NCBI GenBank assembly: GCA_037389465.1
Contig: JAZARR010000213.1
Span: forward strand, 1,613,501 to 1,677,500
Origin: Baylisascaris procyonis
Taxonomy: Eukaryota > Nematoda > Chromadorea > Rhabditida > Ascarididae
DNA: 64,000 nt
Reading direction: 5' to 3'
Part shown: positions 36,401 to 51,261 of the stretch, piece by piece
Position numbering within the stretch: position 1 is the first letter of the stretch
How the letters are laid out: each line of letters opens with the position of its first letter
The notes under the pieces: generated by a model
Seen by the model: only the letters and a program-made list of their open reading frames with translations
Told to the model about the DNA's origin: nothing
The model's database searches: none
Program-made: the position numbers and the translations under genes

Positions 36401-37116
36401 ATATGACAGTTGAAGATTATAGCATCAACGATTTTTATGGAAAACGGATTTGTTCAAGCCTAAAACTGGTAATGGGTAGCGCTAATAGAACGAAGTTCAT
36501 AGCAATATTTCATGCTCTTTCCTGGCCTGGAAGCATCTACCGTACACATGCATCTTCCTGAGGGTTCCTTAAGACTTCCTCTGAGGGTCCACAATTCGAC
36601 CCACAACGAGATGTTCTTTAGATATAAACTTCACCGACAACTTACAAAAAAAAATTCAAAAGCCACTGAGATCGAATACTCCAGTTGTTCCATGTGGACC
36701 CTCAATTTGAGAGCCATTTTCGAGTTAATTCACACAAAAACATTACCAACTGAAGAGTGCATTAACTCCCGAACCTTAAACTTAAGTAACTGATACATAG
36801 CATATTATAACATACACCAATTTTTGAAAGAGCTCAAATTCACGGCAATGGTCATCGTGGGTTGAATTGTGGAATACTACTCCATTCCCTTGTCCCGTTT
36901 TTTCGTCTTTGTTGTCCCGAAGGATGACTTTGTTCAATATCGAAGACACCTCTTCGCAACCTAAAAAGCAAAGATACCACTACTGAACAAAACTAAAAGA
37001 CTATCCACCTGTAAATCAAAACTTCACTGAACTCCTCCACCTCTCGGTAACCTTCGAGGACTCTGCGTGTCGGTCTAAAAAGCTACCACATCCAACCAAC
37101 GAGTCCCTCTAGGCAC

Positions 37117-38486
37117 CACCAACGCGCAGAGAGACACACCGTACTTGCCCGTGAACGCCACCAAAACGTTTCGCAGGTAGATCAAATGCGCGCCACATAT
37201 GAAATGGATGATCTCCGAACTACTTCAGAAATCATGCACCAGTGCTACCACTCGAGCTATAGCAAAGACCCCACTGCATCCGGCACCTTCGCGGCCAGAA
37301 AACAGCGGCAACCATCGGATCATACTCAACGCCCGAACGTTGCAGCTTCCCACACTGCCTCAACAAACGGCAAAAAATGCAGCATACGTTACCCGGAACA
37401 AATCAGATTACAGATCTAGCCGGCTGACGCAGACTGTCCGACAAGCTGATTTGAGATACACAAGCTACAAAATCCCCTGCGGCTGCAACCCTCAGCAATC
37501 GGTAGAAGGCCAGACACACCCCGCGATCTTCAAAGGACCGACGCAGACTCCCCGTTCACTGGACACTGCGCCAAACACGGTCAACGCACAGACAGACACA
37601 TCGTACAAGCCCATGAACACCACGAAAGCGTTTGATCGATGGTAGATCAAACGCGCGCCAAGCATGAAACCGCCGATCTCCAGACCACTCCAGAAATGAA
37701 ATTCGAGGGCCACGGCTCAGGATACACCAACGACCCCACCGCATCGGGCTACTTCGCAGCCAGAAGGTAGCGGCAGCTGCCCGACCATATTCAAGACCTA
37801 AACGTACAGCTCCCCACACTGCTTCAACGAATGGCTAAAACTGCAGCCTACGTTAACCGGAAGAAATCCGATTACAGATCTACCCACCTGACACACGTCA
37901 CCGACCAATTGATCTGCGATACGGGAGTACATAACCACCTGCAGCCGCAACCCTCAACAACCCGTAGAGCACCAGACACACCTATACGCTCTTTATAGGA
38001 CCGACGCGGACTACCCTGTTCACCGGACACGGAGCCAGACACCATCAATGCACACACAAGCACACCGTATCAGCTCATGAACGTCGTCAAAACGGTTCGC
38101 TAGTAGGTCAAACGCGCGCAACATATGAAATCTCTCCCAACCACCTCAGAAATCAAATTCGAGCACCACAGCCCAAGCTATACCAAACACCCCACTGCGC
38201 CCGGTACCTTCGCTGCCAAAAAACAGCCGCAACTATCGGATCATACTCAACGCCCAAACGTTACAGCTCCCCACACTGCCTCAAGAAACGGCAAAAAATG
38301 CAGCCTACGTCAGCCGGAAGAAACCATTTCAGTCTACCCGGCTCACGGAGACCACCAACAAACTGATTTCAGATGCGCAAGCTACAAAACTCTCTACGGC
38401 CGCAATCCTCACCAACCCATAGACCGCAAGACACGCCTGTGCGGTCTTTGAAGGACCGACGCAGATCCCATTATTCGCTGGACACG
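37117..38486 (+). repeat. About 463-base tandem array, unit 2 copy
   Basis: Same array; the first frame is at 37199-37645. It shares most alleles with unit 3 against unit 1 (for example Pro to Ala, Ser to Thr and Leu to Gln in the open frame). Confidence 0.7.
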
Positions 38487-39486
38487 ACCGCGGCCTGTTG
38501 TTTCAACTGGCCTCATTCAGTGTGAGCACGACGTAGGCAAATCTTTAACCGGCGCCACTCTCGGTTCATCTACTCGGACTTGGAATCAGCCCCCGAAAAG
38601 TCGTTAGTGAAATCCCCAATTAAAATACCGAGAGTGGCGAAACACAAGGCATAACAGCAATTGCAACAGAAATGAAACAACAACATGCACAGCAAAAACA
38701 ACAACCATCAATAACATAACAGAGAACCACAAAATGCGAAAACGTAGGTCTCACAGAAAATACAAAATACATCAATACAAATCACAAAACTATCATCACT
38801 TAGACTCGTCTATCCAGATAGCGCTTCGACAATACGATCCTAGCCGCCTTTTTCGCTTGATTTCATTATTGCTAGTACCTAGTCCGTACTACTGCTATCC
38901 ACCCGGCTGACGGAGACCACCGACAAACTGATTTCAGACACGCAAGCTACATAACTCCCTACGGCACCAATTCTCACCAATCCGCAGACCGTAAGACGCG
39001 CCTTTCCGATCTTTAAAGGACCGACGCAGATCCCTCTGTTCGCCAGACACGACTGCGGGGCCAGTTGTTTCAACTGGCCTCATTCAGTGCGAGCACGACT
39101 TAGGCGAATCCTTAACCGGCGCCACTCTCGGTTCATCTATTCGGACTTGGAATTAGCCCCGCAAAAGTCATTAGTGAAATCCCCAATTAAAATACCGAGA
39201 GTGGCGAAACACAAGGCATAACAGCAATTGCAACAGAAATGACACAACACATGCACAGCAAAAACAACAACCATCAATAAGATAACAGAGAACCACAAAA
39301 TGCGAAAACGTAGGTCTCAGAGAAAATACAAAATACATCAATACAAATCACAAAGCTATCACACTTCATTCTCTGTATATTCTAGACTCTTCTATCCACA
39401 TAGCGCTTCGGCAACACCGTCCTAGCCGCTTCTTTCGCTTGATTTCATCGTGGAAACACCTAGTCCGTACTCCTGTTATCCTGAAA
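38329..39486 (+). repeat. About 566-base tandem array, unit 2 copy
   Basis: Same two-copy array, with the hairpin arms intact (38553-38565 and onward). Confidence 0.75.
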
Positions 39487-39902
39487 ACACTCGATGAATA
39501 CCACACGGAAAGCACTTGCGAGCGCATTGAACAACAACGTCGCACGATGAGATGCTTCGAAAAGCAAAGGAAAGCATTCAATAAACGTGGAAAAATTTAC
39601 GGATGTGCGAATGACAATTCTTCCGCAGTTTATGGGATGTTAATTCGCTACAAGCAAATCCTAGTTCATTTCACCCTATAGAGTCGGTTAGGTTCAGCCA
39701 ACCTCAGACTGACTACACTGCTTAATCTGCAACATCCAAATTTCCGCAATAAATACATAAAGGTATGCTACGTACTGCTTTCCAGATTGAATGGAAAATA
39801 AAATGTGGAAAAGTACAGCTTTCTATGAAAAATGTAGTTCAAGAAAGTTGTTTTCACATCATCTCACTGCTATAGAAAAAATCTAAAGACACTTTTTCAT
39901 CA

Positions 39903-41056
39903 TCATTTAGAATGATTTTCTTCAACTCTTCTATCCCGAACGACGGATAACTTTCCCTTGTATACAGGGTGAGATATTTTAGAAGAATTTATAAATTCTT
40001 ACCTCCGCTAATGACGTATGTTCAGCAACCAAACCTGCCCAGTAACGATGCGTTTGGCACCTGCAGTAAAATAAAGTCATTAAGTGGTGGAAATGTTATC
40101 CACCACAACACAAATCATTTGAAATGTCTCAACTCAAACAGTTAATATAACCGAAATAACTTCTTCAAGATAAACTTAGTGACAATCGGTGAACCAAAAA
40201 ATATTACGTTTGAATTATGTTCAGCACTCAAACGAAGAAAACAAGCTCATTTCCTGCAGCCGATAAGGGCAACCATTTACCATTTAACGATCAATGTGAA
40301 GTGCACTGTAACCGAAAGGTCTGAAATGGTATTTGCAATGGCTGCACAATTTTCATACTGTTCACACACTACAATCACACTAGCTGATCTAAATATAGAA
40401 ATAAACAAGGCTTTCACAAATTGTGCCAACTGCTAATCAAAATAACAGAATCGAAACTACAAGAGCCGTCTCTCACTTAGGTTTACTCTGTGATAAGCGA
40501 AAAAAGTAGGTGAAATATCAACAATATGCTTGCCACACTTAACTGGTATAACTGCTACATATTTAGCATTGTCGTAAGAAAGACAACTACAAAATTGCAA
40601 AAGTTCACAGATCAAGGAACACGATTCAAATTCAACCTCTCTTAACTCCCTCCTCTATTCAACTCTGCTCATCGCATAAAAGGTAAATTTTTTACGGGAA
40701 AGGTAGTCGAAAAAAGACTTCAACCTAAAAAAACATTTTATGAGCATCCGCTAACTGCAAATATGCGTTATTTAATCAAATATGTCACCAAAAACGTTCA
40801 TCGTTTTGATAAAGTATGTTATCAACTCTTTACCGGAGTCTCTAACCTTGTTTAAATTTCATATGCGACTTTATATGTAAAACTTACATTCTCAGTTAAG
40901 AGCAAAAAGAAGCAGTCAATAAACTCTTTATAGCACTAAATAAGATCAAACCTCTTTCCATCGAAGTCCGTTCGATTCGTCATATTCCACCGCTTTCTCA
41001 CCATTGCTTCCTCCTTTAGGTGTTTCGTCACTGCGATCATTAGAGAATTCGTTGTT
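39903..41056 (-). pseudogene. Minus-strand locus, unit 2/3 junction copy, splice site lost
   Basis: Exons at 41056-40952, 40594-40487, 40429-40281, 40060-40003 and 39956-39903. The acceptor of the second listed exon reads TTTTGCAA instead of TTTTGCAG, so it should not be used as in the other copy. An Asn to Tyr change and a Tyr to Cys change also occur. A 78-codon minus-strand ORF at 41172-40936 covers the first exon in a different frame; it exists only where the 374-base segment is present. Confidence 0.35.
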
Positions 41057-43061
41057 CTGAAGTTATGTGGAATATTTCTTTTTATATTCCAGATAGAAAG
41101 AAATTTTGTATATTTTGAGGAACTAGAAGTGAAGTCGAAACTATGGGCTGCTCTGAGTCCACCCCTTAGCATAAAACAGCGATCCGTCCTTGAACATCAC
41201 TTTCAAATAATAACGAAATAAATGAGCTAAAAACTAAATCTCTACTTCTACGCTTTTTTCTACATTTTTTCTCCCATTCAAATTCGATATAAAGAATGAA
41301 CTTTCAATCAAGTGATCACCAAATAAAAGTGAACTCGAAATTTAGAATTTAATACGAATGAAGCTGTAAACTTGTGGTTCCAAGGGAATAGAACCGCACT
41401 TAGAAAAACTTTCAGTCCCACAACTCGCTTTGCTAATGAGAAGCTTCCTCGCCTAATATGAAAATTTACGAAATAATTGAGTGACAGAGAATAGCATTCG
41501 CTTACAGCTAAAACAAAAAGTTCCTGACTAATAAAATATTGCCAGGACTAAACTCTGCAAATTTTTTTCAATGTCCGCTACTCTTCTCTCACTTCAAATT
41601 ACAGATATGAAACACTTTGTCAAAGAAAGACATAAACAGACCAGCGTAAAGCTCTGGCAATAGCTTCCCATAAAAATGAGGATCGCCATAAATCGTCTTA
41701 CTTCCTTCTTTGAACGCCCGCAATCACTTCAAGCACGATACCCGCATACTCGCGACCCACTTTCACATAATAAAGGAGGATATCTAAAATTTTTCGTCGA
41801 CTATAAGCTTTCGAAAAAATTTCAGAAAAAATTACAGACACCGCTTGACTATGCGCCCTCAAAAATTTGGTGATGGAAATTTTTAGTGAGAATCAAAGTC
41901 TACTGGAATGTATCTCATGAAGCATAAACGGCATCCACGTTTCAACTCTTATAAATATGCCCTTCCATTTTTCACCCCAATCTCGCCTTCTGATGCAAGA
42001 AATAAGAGCACATATGGAATAGAATGAAACCTTCCACGATGATCATCGAAAGCTCGATAATGATAAAAGCAGCAAGTGCTAACCTCTGATTGCACAGAAT
42101 TGAGATGTCGATCCGTTAAAAAAATTTAAACGGTTCGGCGATCACCTTATCCATTACTCATCGACATAAGCTGCGGCGAACCAGAAACACTCGATACATC
42201 ACTGGAAAAACAGAGCACGATTCGCGATAAAAGCGCAATTTTGCACCATAATCAACTAAGCTGCAAACCATGAAGCCATGCCAAATTTTCGTACCTTATA
42301 GTACTTGAACTCAGATGTTTTGTACCGTTGAGAGGCTACGTTAGCATCAAACCAATAAGTTTTCCTCACAAAACGAAAATCGAAGCTTCAAACTGTTTCC
42401 TGCTCATAAAAACACTAAAAGGTTTTCAAACTTGAAAAGCTTCTTATGTTTATATCGCTCAGATCTAAACAAAAATTTCAAGCACTCGAAATAAAACAAG
42501 AATCATGAAATTTTAATCCCCTCCATCACTTAGACATATCAAAAAATTCAAAGTAGAAACAAATTCCTTACCATCATTCCCCTCAAAGACCCTAAAAAAA
42601 GGTTTGGCACAATGTAAAGAGAATGATGAACGTGAAAATTCGCCCAATCCAACTACATAGCACACTAAATCGCTCTTACCGGAGGAAAATGGCATTCTTG
42701 CAAATGCTTAGGTGAATATGAACTATTGGTGCATCCAGCACCTCTCACATATACTTCACCATGATGACACCACTGAAGCACTGAGGAGTCACCAATCGTG
42801 CAAAGCTAAGAAACTCTTCAAAACTCATTAAGTAATAGGATGCAGGTTTTGCAGTATGCCCGCCACAATTTGCACAACCACGATGGCATGGAATGGAAGA
42901 GACAAATGAAATATGCATTGTGATGCAAGGAAAATGCACAATAAGAATGAAACATGAAACGAAAACTCTCTGCAGTGGTGGTTGTTGGTATGCCAAACAG
43001 ATCTGTACTGTATATATTCAGTTCTAACTTACTCTAGCTAAGCATTGAATATCTCATTGAG

Positions 43062-44235
43062 GCGACCCCGTGCAAGATAAGTTTGTGGCGCAATAACATT
43101 CATGTTATGTGTGAGAATATTTCGGGCTTGAAATTGCAACATTTCACCCCTAATTTAGTCTGGAAAAAACATTATACGAACAGCTACAAACTCGAAGCTC
43201 GAGGGTGATTAATAACAATATAATTGCCTCCTTCTACCTACTCATTAATATTTTGTGTCGAGATTGTATTTGCATTTATAATTTATACACCCATCTGTTC
43301 CGTGAAGGATCCAGAATGACTATGGAAATCACTCAATGACCTCATAGTGCAATAATTCAGAACCATCTGCGGTTTCAAACCCCTTTCCTGCGCCGTATTT
43401 TCTTTTTTTTCACACAGTGGAATCACGAGTCACATGTTGAAGTGTGCAGCTGTAAGTCTTCATACCTCCTCAAAATAGAATAGTCCTCAGGAGGACACCT
43501 GTGGAGCACAATTTAATGGCCATCATTAAGGAGCTGGCATTACCGCCCAATGACTCCTTTTCAACATCTCAACGGGGTCACTGACCCTCAGTTGAGTGAT
43601 GGCGTGGCCTTAATGACTCGTCTTCAACAGCATAATGGAGTCATTATAGGCAACCGTTGAAGAGTTGGCGTCACGTCCAATGTCTCCCTTCAACGGTGAA
43701 ATGGAATCTCCACAGGTCACCGCTAAGGAGCTGGCATCTTCGCCCAATGACTCCTTTTCAGCGGCTTTGAGGACACCGTAGAGAAGCTCAATCAGAGCAA
43801 GTCTCCACTAATTTTTCGATGCCAAAAATTATCACGCAGAATATGTATAGGCAAAAAAATAAATCAATCAGGAAGGCTGCCTCATCACAGCTATAGGGTG
43901 TGAAGAATTTTACAGCTACACCTGTATACAACTATCCAGCAATGTACGCAGAGCAGAAAAAAGAAAATAAGGCGCACATAAATCCCCCACCCAATGGTTC
44001 ACTGAAGAAATTTTGCGCCATACTATGCAATGTAAAATGAATGTTTCTATTTCTATTAATTGAACTATTAGTCAACAAGTTATAAGCGGAATAGTATGAG
44101 ATTCAACTTTGTAACTGTTCGCACTGTGATTTTTCCAGCCTATATCAGGATTGAAATGTTACAATTTCAAGCCAGAAATATCCTGGCCCATATTATGAAT
44201 GTTACTGCGCCACAAATTTATCGGTCACGGGGCTG
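43062..44235. repeat. Long inverted repeat, unit 3 copy
   Basis: Same structure, arms about 43062-43193 and 44105-44235. The right arm has two extra changes in its open frame (Phe to Ile, Asn to Ile), so that frame is not under visible constraint. The left arm recurs alone in unit 4 at about 63747-63878. Confidence 0.75.
43527..43778 (+). repeat. Minisatellite, unit 3 copy
   Basis: Same four-copy array. The copy number has not changed between macro-units, so the array predates the macro-duplication and is stable. Confidence 0.8.
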
Positions 44236-47200
44236 CGTAAAAACGAACTGTCTTTTCAGGAGGCCTTTCGCTTTTCTTATGCTCCGACTACAGCGGCGCT
44301 ATATACAGAAAAATAATAAGACCTCTCTTGACCAAGTTTAATTCCACTAGTTTTTTTTTTTTTTAAATAATAGCAAACAATGTCGTGGAATAATCTTTCT
44401 TTCAAGAATTTGCTCGTTTTTCTTCAATGGGATATTCAACGGCTCAACTGGAGCAAAGAAAACCTAAAGAATCGCGTACAAATCTGTTTAGCGTCCTAAG
44501 CAACCATCCACTGCAGGTATTTTTGATTCATATATAATTCCTACTGTACACTTTCGGTCACATCACAATGCATAGTTCATTATCTCAAAGACTTCAGGCC
44601 ATCGAAGTGGCGCAAATTGGGGCTGAACATATTACAAAACGTGCATCTCCATTAATAAATGAGTGTCGAAAGGCTCCTCTTCTTTGCACGATTGGCGCAC
44701 CTCTGCGCCTGAACGGTGCCAAAACAAGGTGAGGCATACGTAAAAGATGCATGGGTCCACAGCAATTCAAATTCACCTAAGTGAGGTAAGAATGCCTTTC
44801 CTTGGGAAGAGCGATTTGACGGTGCTCAAATGTAGCTGAATTCAGCTAATTTTCGCACTCAGCATTTTCATTTACTACTCTGCCAAGACCAACAATGCAG
44901 TCTTACGTTCGCGCCCCAAAGTTACTAAGTAAAACTTTAAGTGACTCATCTTGCGTCACAGTTGACGTAGTCTTCTTCAACGCCGGTCGCTGTTCGCTTG
45001 TTACCACTGCCTCCATTCATGCTGGCTGGTCCCAGGCCATCCTAACTGTCTTCGTGACCACTGGTCACTGCCGTGATCCATTGTTCTATGGTTCGACTCA
45101 ACGGCATCCACTGAGTCTCCCGTCAGTCACCATCTTTAAGTTCTTCTTCGCCGATTCCTTCTTCGAAACTCTGAGCGTTAGTCCATACTCGTCGGCCAAC
45201 CATGCTCCTCCGTCTGCGTAGCACACCTGCAGGACTGCGTGGACATAAGGCTTCATGCTGTTGTTCATATTTCTGGTCAACGACATGGCAGAGTGAGTAA
45301 GACCGTCCATAATTATACATCATCGAACTTCATACATACTCGGATGGCAGACCAAGGCGCAGCATTGAAAGCACTCTTCAATCATTACGTCATCCTGGTC
45401 TTCAAACATTCAGGTTTCGGTTGCTGCTTGCTCGCTTTCTTCTCGTCCTATATCTGCCTTCATCGCTTGGCAAAGACAGATAGATATCGACGTATTAAAC
45501 TAACAGTGAGCAAACTGAACCTAACATGAACAAAGATCAACCGTTCACATTTGATGCATTCGCAAACTAGACTCCGTCCACTTCGATGAAACAAATGATG
45601 CATAATCATAAAGCCAGTAAAAGATTATAGGAATGGTCTCATTTTTCAACAATTTCATAAGAATCAGTCCATCTTTCATATATGTTTAATCAACGAGCAG
45701 ATTTTATCACCGGATGTTTCAATCACTTAAGATGACCGTAACATTCTTTAAAAAAGTTTTTCTAATATTTTTGGTTGAATGAAATATCGAAAAAATAATT
45801 AAAAGCCTCTTTCCTTCAGCATAAAATCTGCTCTCCCATACTGCATTATAAAATTCACAGTCAACGAAGCGGCAGTTCACAATTGTTTTCTACCTAATCT
45901 CTACCTAAGAATGCAACACAAACAAAAACTGCATTGCTTCGAATATAATGAATCCCGAGAAAACCGACAAAAATCAACCTAATAAAGCATAAATCCCTAA
46001 CTTGTCAATATATAAATCTTAAAATAAAATAGACGCAGCGTACCGCCGCGCGCGTCGAAACGCATGGAAACGTGCCAGAGGCGATGATGCTGCTACTCTT
46101 GCTTACGAAGCATTTAATCGATAATCGCGCGCTTGCTCTCAGGTCATAGGTCACAAAAGACCGCGCAATTGATAACTCCACTGCGCGTGATAAAACGAAA
46201 AAAGAGCGTTCTTTGAAACCGAGACTGTAAGTGCGATACATTAAAAAATGTCTTTATGTTTGCTAATTGTAAGGTTGGTCGACCACTGCCGCAACAATCT
46301 GTGATGGTGCTGCAGCATGATTTACCTCCTATTTCATCAATTTTCGATAAGTTACAAACGTTGAAGGCTATGAATTTTGCGTATTAAATATTCCCATGCA
46401 TATGCTGCACCATCTGTTGCAACGAATACATAATTTATCTTAATTGAAATATTTTTTGAATATATTTTAAATTTTAATCGAATAAATGCAAAAAACGTGT
46501 ATGCGTTGTTTTACATATTTTTGCTTTTCGTAGTTTCTTAGATATCCGTTAAAATCCTCGATTCGTGCATCTCTCCCAAAATGTACTGATTTTCAGGAAT
46601 TATTTTTTTTCGCTTATATGATTAGCGCTATTTATAAATTCATCCCTCACATATCCGTTTATCTCGCCTCCCCCTACCTCCTCTCTGTATGCCATATCAC
46701 CATGCGGTCGTGAATTCGATAAAGCGCCCATCATTGCTTAGGCCAGCAGTCTAGTCAGAAATCCTTTTCTTCTATGATATTCAGAAATATGAAGCTAATA
46801 AAGATCAGAAAGTTTTGATCTTATACACATAACCATCGACACACAAATATGTATTCATCTTATAACGAAGGATTCTATAGCGATAAGATTCTAATAAACT
46901 TGCACATGTTTTTGCAGAATGCAATAGTTGGCAGGGTTCGTGAGGAGCAACAATGAGCTGACAGCCGTCAGTCAGCTCAGCGCTATAAGTCGGCAGTTGT
47001 TGGTTGATGTTTACGCTTTTCGATCGATTTTCTCTGAGTCTCAGTGAACACACTGTAATGAATTCGATGATAGAAACTATGAGTTTTCATTTATTTTCGG
47101 TTTATCTCAATGTGTTTTTGGAATGACGCTTTTCAGCTAAGATATTTTCTCCTTTGCTGATATTTCCAACCAGCTGGAGCTAAGAATTAAAAGGATGAAT

Positions 47201-47826
47201 CGATGAGTATTGCCTATGAAGCTTTATGCAAATTAAAACAACCAATAGTTGTTTTAATTCCTGTTGCGAACTTTATGCAAATCTTCGTTAATTTTATGGT
47301 GTTTTTTAAAATTTTTTCAAGGTCACACTGTTTAACTATTGTTTCTTTGCGGATATATTTTTGATTTGTTTAGTGATTTTGTTCCGACATATTATATAAG
47401 AGCTAGAATTAAGAAATTTGTCTCAAATAATTTCATACTTCCGACGCATTCTCATCGTAATGGAGCCCAATTTCCGATTCACTCATCACATCCGAAGATA
47501 CTGTAAGATTTTCCTGAGCACATTTCCAAGTGCGGTGATTCAGCCAGTCATGAAACAAATGTTTCATCGAGAAAATTATTTCAACATCAACCTATGCAAG
47601 TAAAAGCGCATAAAAGTTGTCTTGTCGATGTTTTGAATACTAGTCAGCTGGTTGGTCTGAAGGAATTCTAAAAAAACACCATTTTCTTTAAATCTGGCAT
47701 GCTTCCAATAGGTAACTTATAGTTTTAAGTAAACATAAAATATTGCATTCAACATTTTAAGTAAACATACTATTGCATTGTTTGTTACTTTTTTGGGCAT
47801 ATTCTGCAAGTTTAATAAAATAAAAG

Positions 47827-48216
47827 ATGAATTATGACGTCATTCTGGGGGAGAGATTCCAATTATCTGTTTCGCAGCGTCGATCCATAAGGGGGATTTT
47901 GAATGATTTGATGCTTGCGTATAAAATTATTTATGAAATTTGTGATAGCTTTCAATCTAACAGTTTATTTCTGCACTTTCCACTACCCTGCCGTAATACA
48001 GACGAAGATAACGACTTGAAAATAAGATGTGATGCTGAACTCGCAAACAACATTTCCGGACAAGTTGTTATACTATGAGTTACTTGCAAACAGTTCTTCC
48101 ATATCGGCTTGTCGTACTATGGAATCTGTTGATACGACAAGGGGTGGGGTCATGTAACTGCCCCTAACTCATATCTCTTTAAGGAGGTTATCAAGCCTAT
48201 CCTTCGAACGTTTCAT
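47827..48216 (+). pseudogene. Non-LTR retrotransposon tail, unit 3 copy
   Basis: Identical in layout to unit 1, with the same two in-frame TGA codons and the full upstream segment. Confidence 0.5.
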
Positions 48217-48603
48217 TGCTTGGCGTTTTACATTTATAAAATTTATCATTTTTCTATGCGCAGCTCTCTATTTCCCATACTTATTCCCTGTCTCGTGCAG
48301 TATTATTTGCCCTTGGGCTCTATCCATGAAGTGAGGTCCACCTTCCTTATGTCAGGATGTCGGCAAATTTCACCTTCTGCATCATGAAACAATGCGCTTA
48401 TTTCAATTCATCTGGGGTATATGGATGGTCCGAATCACTTCTGATTTTTAACCTTTGGCCTGGACTCCATTTGAAACACCCTCGGGCACTTTCAACTTCT
48501 TCTTTGAAGTTCATCTGGCCTTGGCCTGTTCGTTAACTTCGGTAGACGGAGTTTTGGAGATTTGTGTGCCAAATTTATAAAGGTAACAAAACTGCAGGCG
48601 ACG

Positions 48604-50193
48604 ATGAACGAAGGAAGGGGGGGAACTTCCTTTCGAATTGCTAATTTTAATAATGTCGTATTTGAACGCGAAGGAATTAGCACGAATGGGCAATGTTAAT
48701 TATCATTGGAAACGCGTGGGTGAGGATGATTCACTATGGAGGCCGTTATTTATTCGTGATCATAAATTACCTCTTGACACCAAATTAAAGGTATTTATTC
48801 GAGAGTTAATCCATCAATATTAACTAACTTTCCGATTCAAATGAATCGGAAAGTCAATGGTCGCATAGAGGAAATCTCTATAATGTGCAAATGTTTCTAA
48901 TATTGAGGAAATTTTCTTAAGCGTATCGCGATGCCATATCCCCCCACCCCTCACCCCGATCGGTTATTGCAGAATAAGGATATGCATACGACGCCCATCA
49001 TAAGAATTCAGATTTTCTAATACGGTATTAGAGCTTCAAAATTCATTTTTCTCACTCAAAAATTTCCTCTTCATGTATTTTTTTATAAATTTCAGGCAAC
49101 TGAACAAGTATATAACAGTTCGAGTTCAAAACGCTTTTCTAAAAGGTGATTATCAAACGTTATTTTTTATCAAATGATTATCAAATGAAATTATTTTTTT
49201 ACTAAGATTCTTGAGAGTTTTTGCAAGCTAAATTATGATTGTCATGTCTGTATATATGTATGCTTGTCTTGGCTTGTTTATTTATTTGGTATCTTCCAGC
49301 TTGCTGATCGGAAAAGTTGAGTTTAATATGCATAACTTACGGCACAGAGTAGAGTTTAATGGGCAGAAACAGATTAGTGCATAAAGCTAATTTTGTACCG
49401 GGATATGTGAATAAAATTGAGTTACTTTAGGTCTCTTGTGACGATGTTCTAGTCGGCAAACAAAATATTTAAGAATATTATACTAATGTAATCCTCCTTT
49501 TACCCATAATGTCTTCTTTATATAGTAGTGAAGTTTTGTTTATGGTTAATTGTGCTTAGCAGTGTGGATTATTTCCTGAGATAATGTTTCATTTGACTCT
49601 AGGCTGAAATCCGAGTGATTAATTTATCATCGATGACATTTGAAAAATCATATTTTGGCCATTTTGCAAATGCGACCGATCGTTTTCCTTGTTCGATTGG
49701 AGGACATTACGTGACCAGGTTGGTGGAATATTTATAGCTTTTGCTTATATCATTCTCACCTATCCCCATTGTTATCCGTTTGCCCATAAGGGATAATACA
49801 GACCACAGGTTTTTATGTTATTTTCTTTTCATGCCGTCATGAGGCACTTTTCCTAGTCATTTAATTCCCACATAAACTACATATGGGAATCATCTCTTTC
49901 GTTGATCGGATTTCGCAATACTCACTTAAAGCATGAAACAAAATCTATCGAAAATTTCAATTCTTCTAAAAGAAATTATTTGAAGTGCTTCGTTGGATGG
50001 TGGTCGAGTTTGGTCACGAGAATATAGATGTATCGTTGGTCGACTACAACATAATGGAGCAGCAAGTGCGGTCGCTTTAAGTCCATTAGATGGCGAGATA
50101 CTTGTTTCGGTTGGAAACACTGATGGACGTATTAAAATATGGACGAGCAAGAAATTGTCGACACGAATTACGGTCCCAAATGATTTCATGTAA
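48604..50193 (+). CDS. F-box/WD40 protein, unit 3 copy
   Basis: Exons at 48604-48790, 49096-49145, 49300-49348, 49603-49718 and 49986-50193. The exons again look unchanged and the seven-G run persists. The acceptor of exon 3 reads CTTCCAG instead of TTTCCAG, and an intron has a small insertion. Confidence 0.65.
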
Positions 50194-51261
50194 TATATTT
50201 GCATTTGCTATATTTGTTGTAAAAAAAAAATTTTACTCATTGTAAATAAATAACTCATATGTAATAATTTTGTAAAGTTTAATATTTTTGAATTTATATA
50301 AATGAAATGAATTGAAAATTTTTGCGATATGAATGAATAAAATATTATATTTTCGCATGAATGAGGCAGTAAAAATTTATGCACTTTTTTAAACATTCCA
50401 TTTCAATAAACGAATGAAAAAGTAAACATCAATTATCTTTTTTTTGGGGAGGGCTAACAAATTCATTTAGGAAAACAGCAAATCCATATTTGGGAAAACG
50501 AAAAAAAAATTTCCTCGAGACTATGCGTTTGAGATGGGAAATTAAAGAAGAATCCTTATGTGAAGGTTGTTGGGTCAAGCTTCGATTTCCATCGTCCGCA
50601 TTCGAGCTGTGAAAATCAGAAGCAGTTGAGGAGTGCTTACAAAATGATACTTTTTTTGAAAATGCCAGTTCTTTCGTGGAAGCGCATGCACACTTGGCTG
50701 CACTAGTTTCCCTTAGATGGGGTCGTTCATACTTATGTTTCCCCCTTGATTCTCCGTCCTTTGCCGATTATATATGTTTCTGCTCGATCAGAACAAGGCA
50801 CTTCAAAACTACCTATCTCACTTCTTGACGACATTTAGATACTTCTTATCGCCTGCAGCAATATTCTAAAACCTTCGTCCTCCTGTACATGTAAATCGTA
50901 TGAAAAACTAAAAAATTTCGTTCTCAGTTAAAAGCTGCCCGCCACTGCAAAAAAAAAACTTATGAAAAGATCCTTGTTTGGATTACATGTTCCATCTTTC
51001 GTGCTGGAAAACTAAAAAATCTACAAATCCCAAGGTTCATAAATCCAGTTTTAAAATGATAGTTCGGTCGGTTGATGCGAGGTGCAACTTGCAAAAGTCT
51101 GACGATGTAACTGGTCGATGCCGCCTCATTAATGCTTATTGAAATTTGAATATCAGCTCATTGGCAAGAAATTTGAATGAAAAAAAACAGAGCGATAATT
51201 GCATCGATACTTTAGCATAATCATTTCATACGAAAGTGGTATTCGGGAGTAGTCGTCAACG

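Larger units (their letters stand above)
20983..41028 (+). repeat. Tandem macro-repeat, unit 2
   Basis: Second complete copy, 20046 bases. It lacks about 374 bases just after its start (unit 1 positions of about 57-433) and 552 bases upstream of the retrotransposon remnant (unit 1 positions 6255-6806), and a further 14 bases before the second exon of the 263-residue gene. Otherwise it is collinear with unit 1 with few substitutions. Confidence 0.97.
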
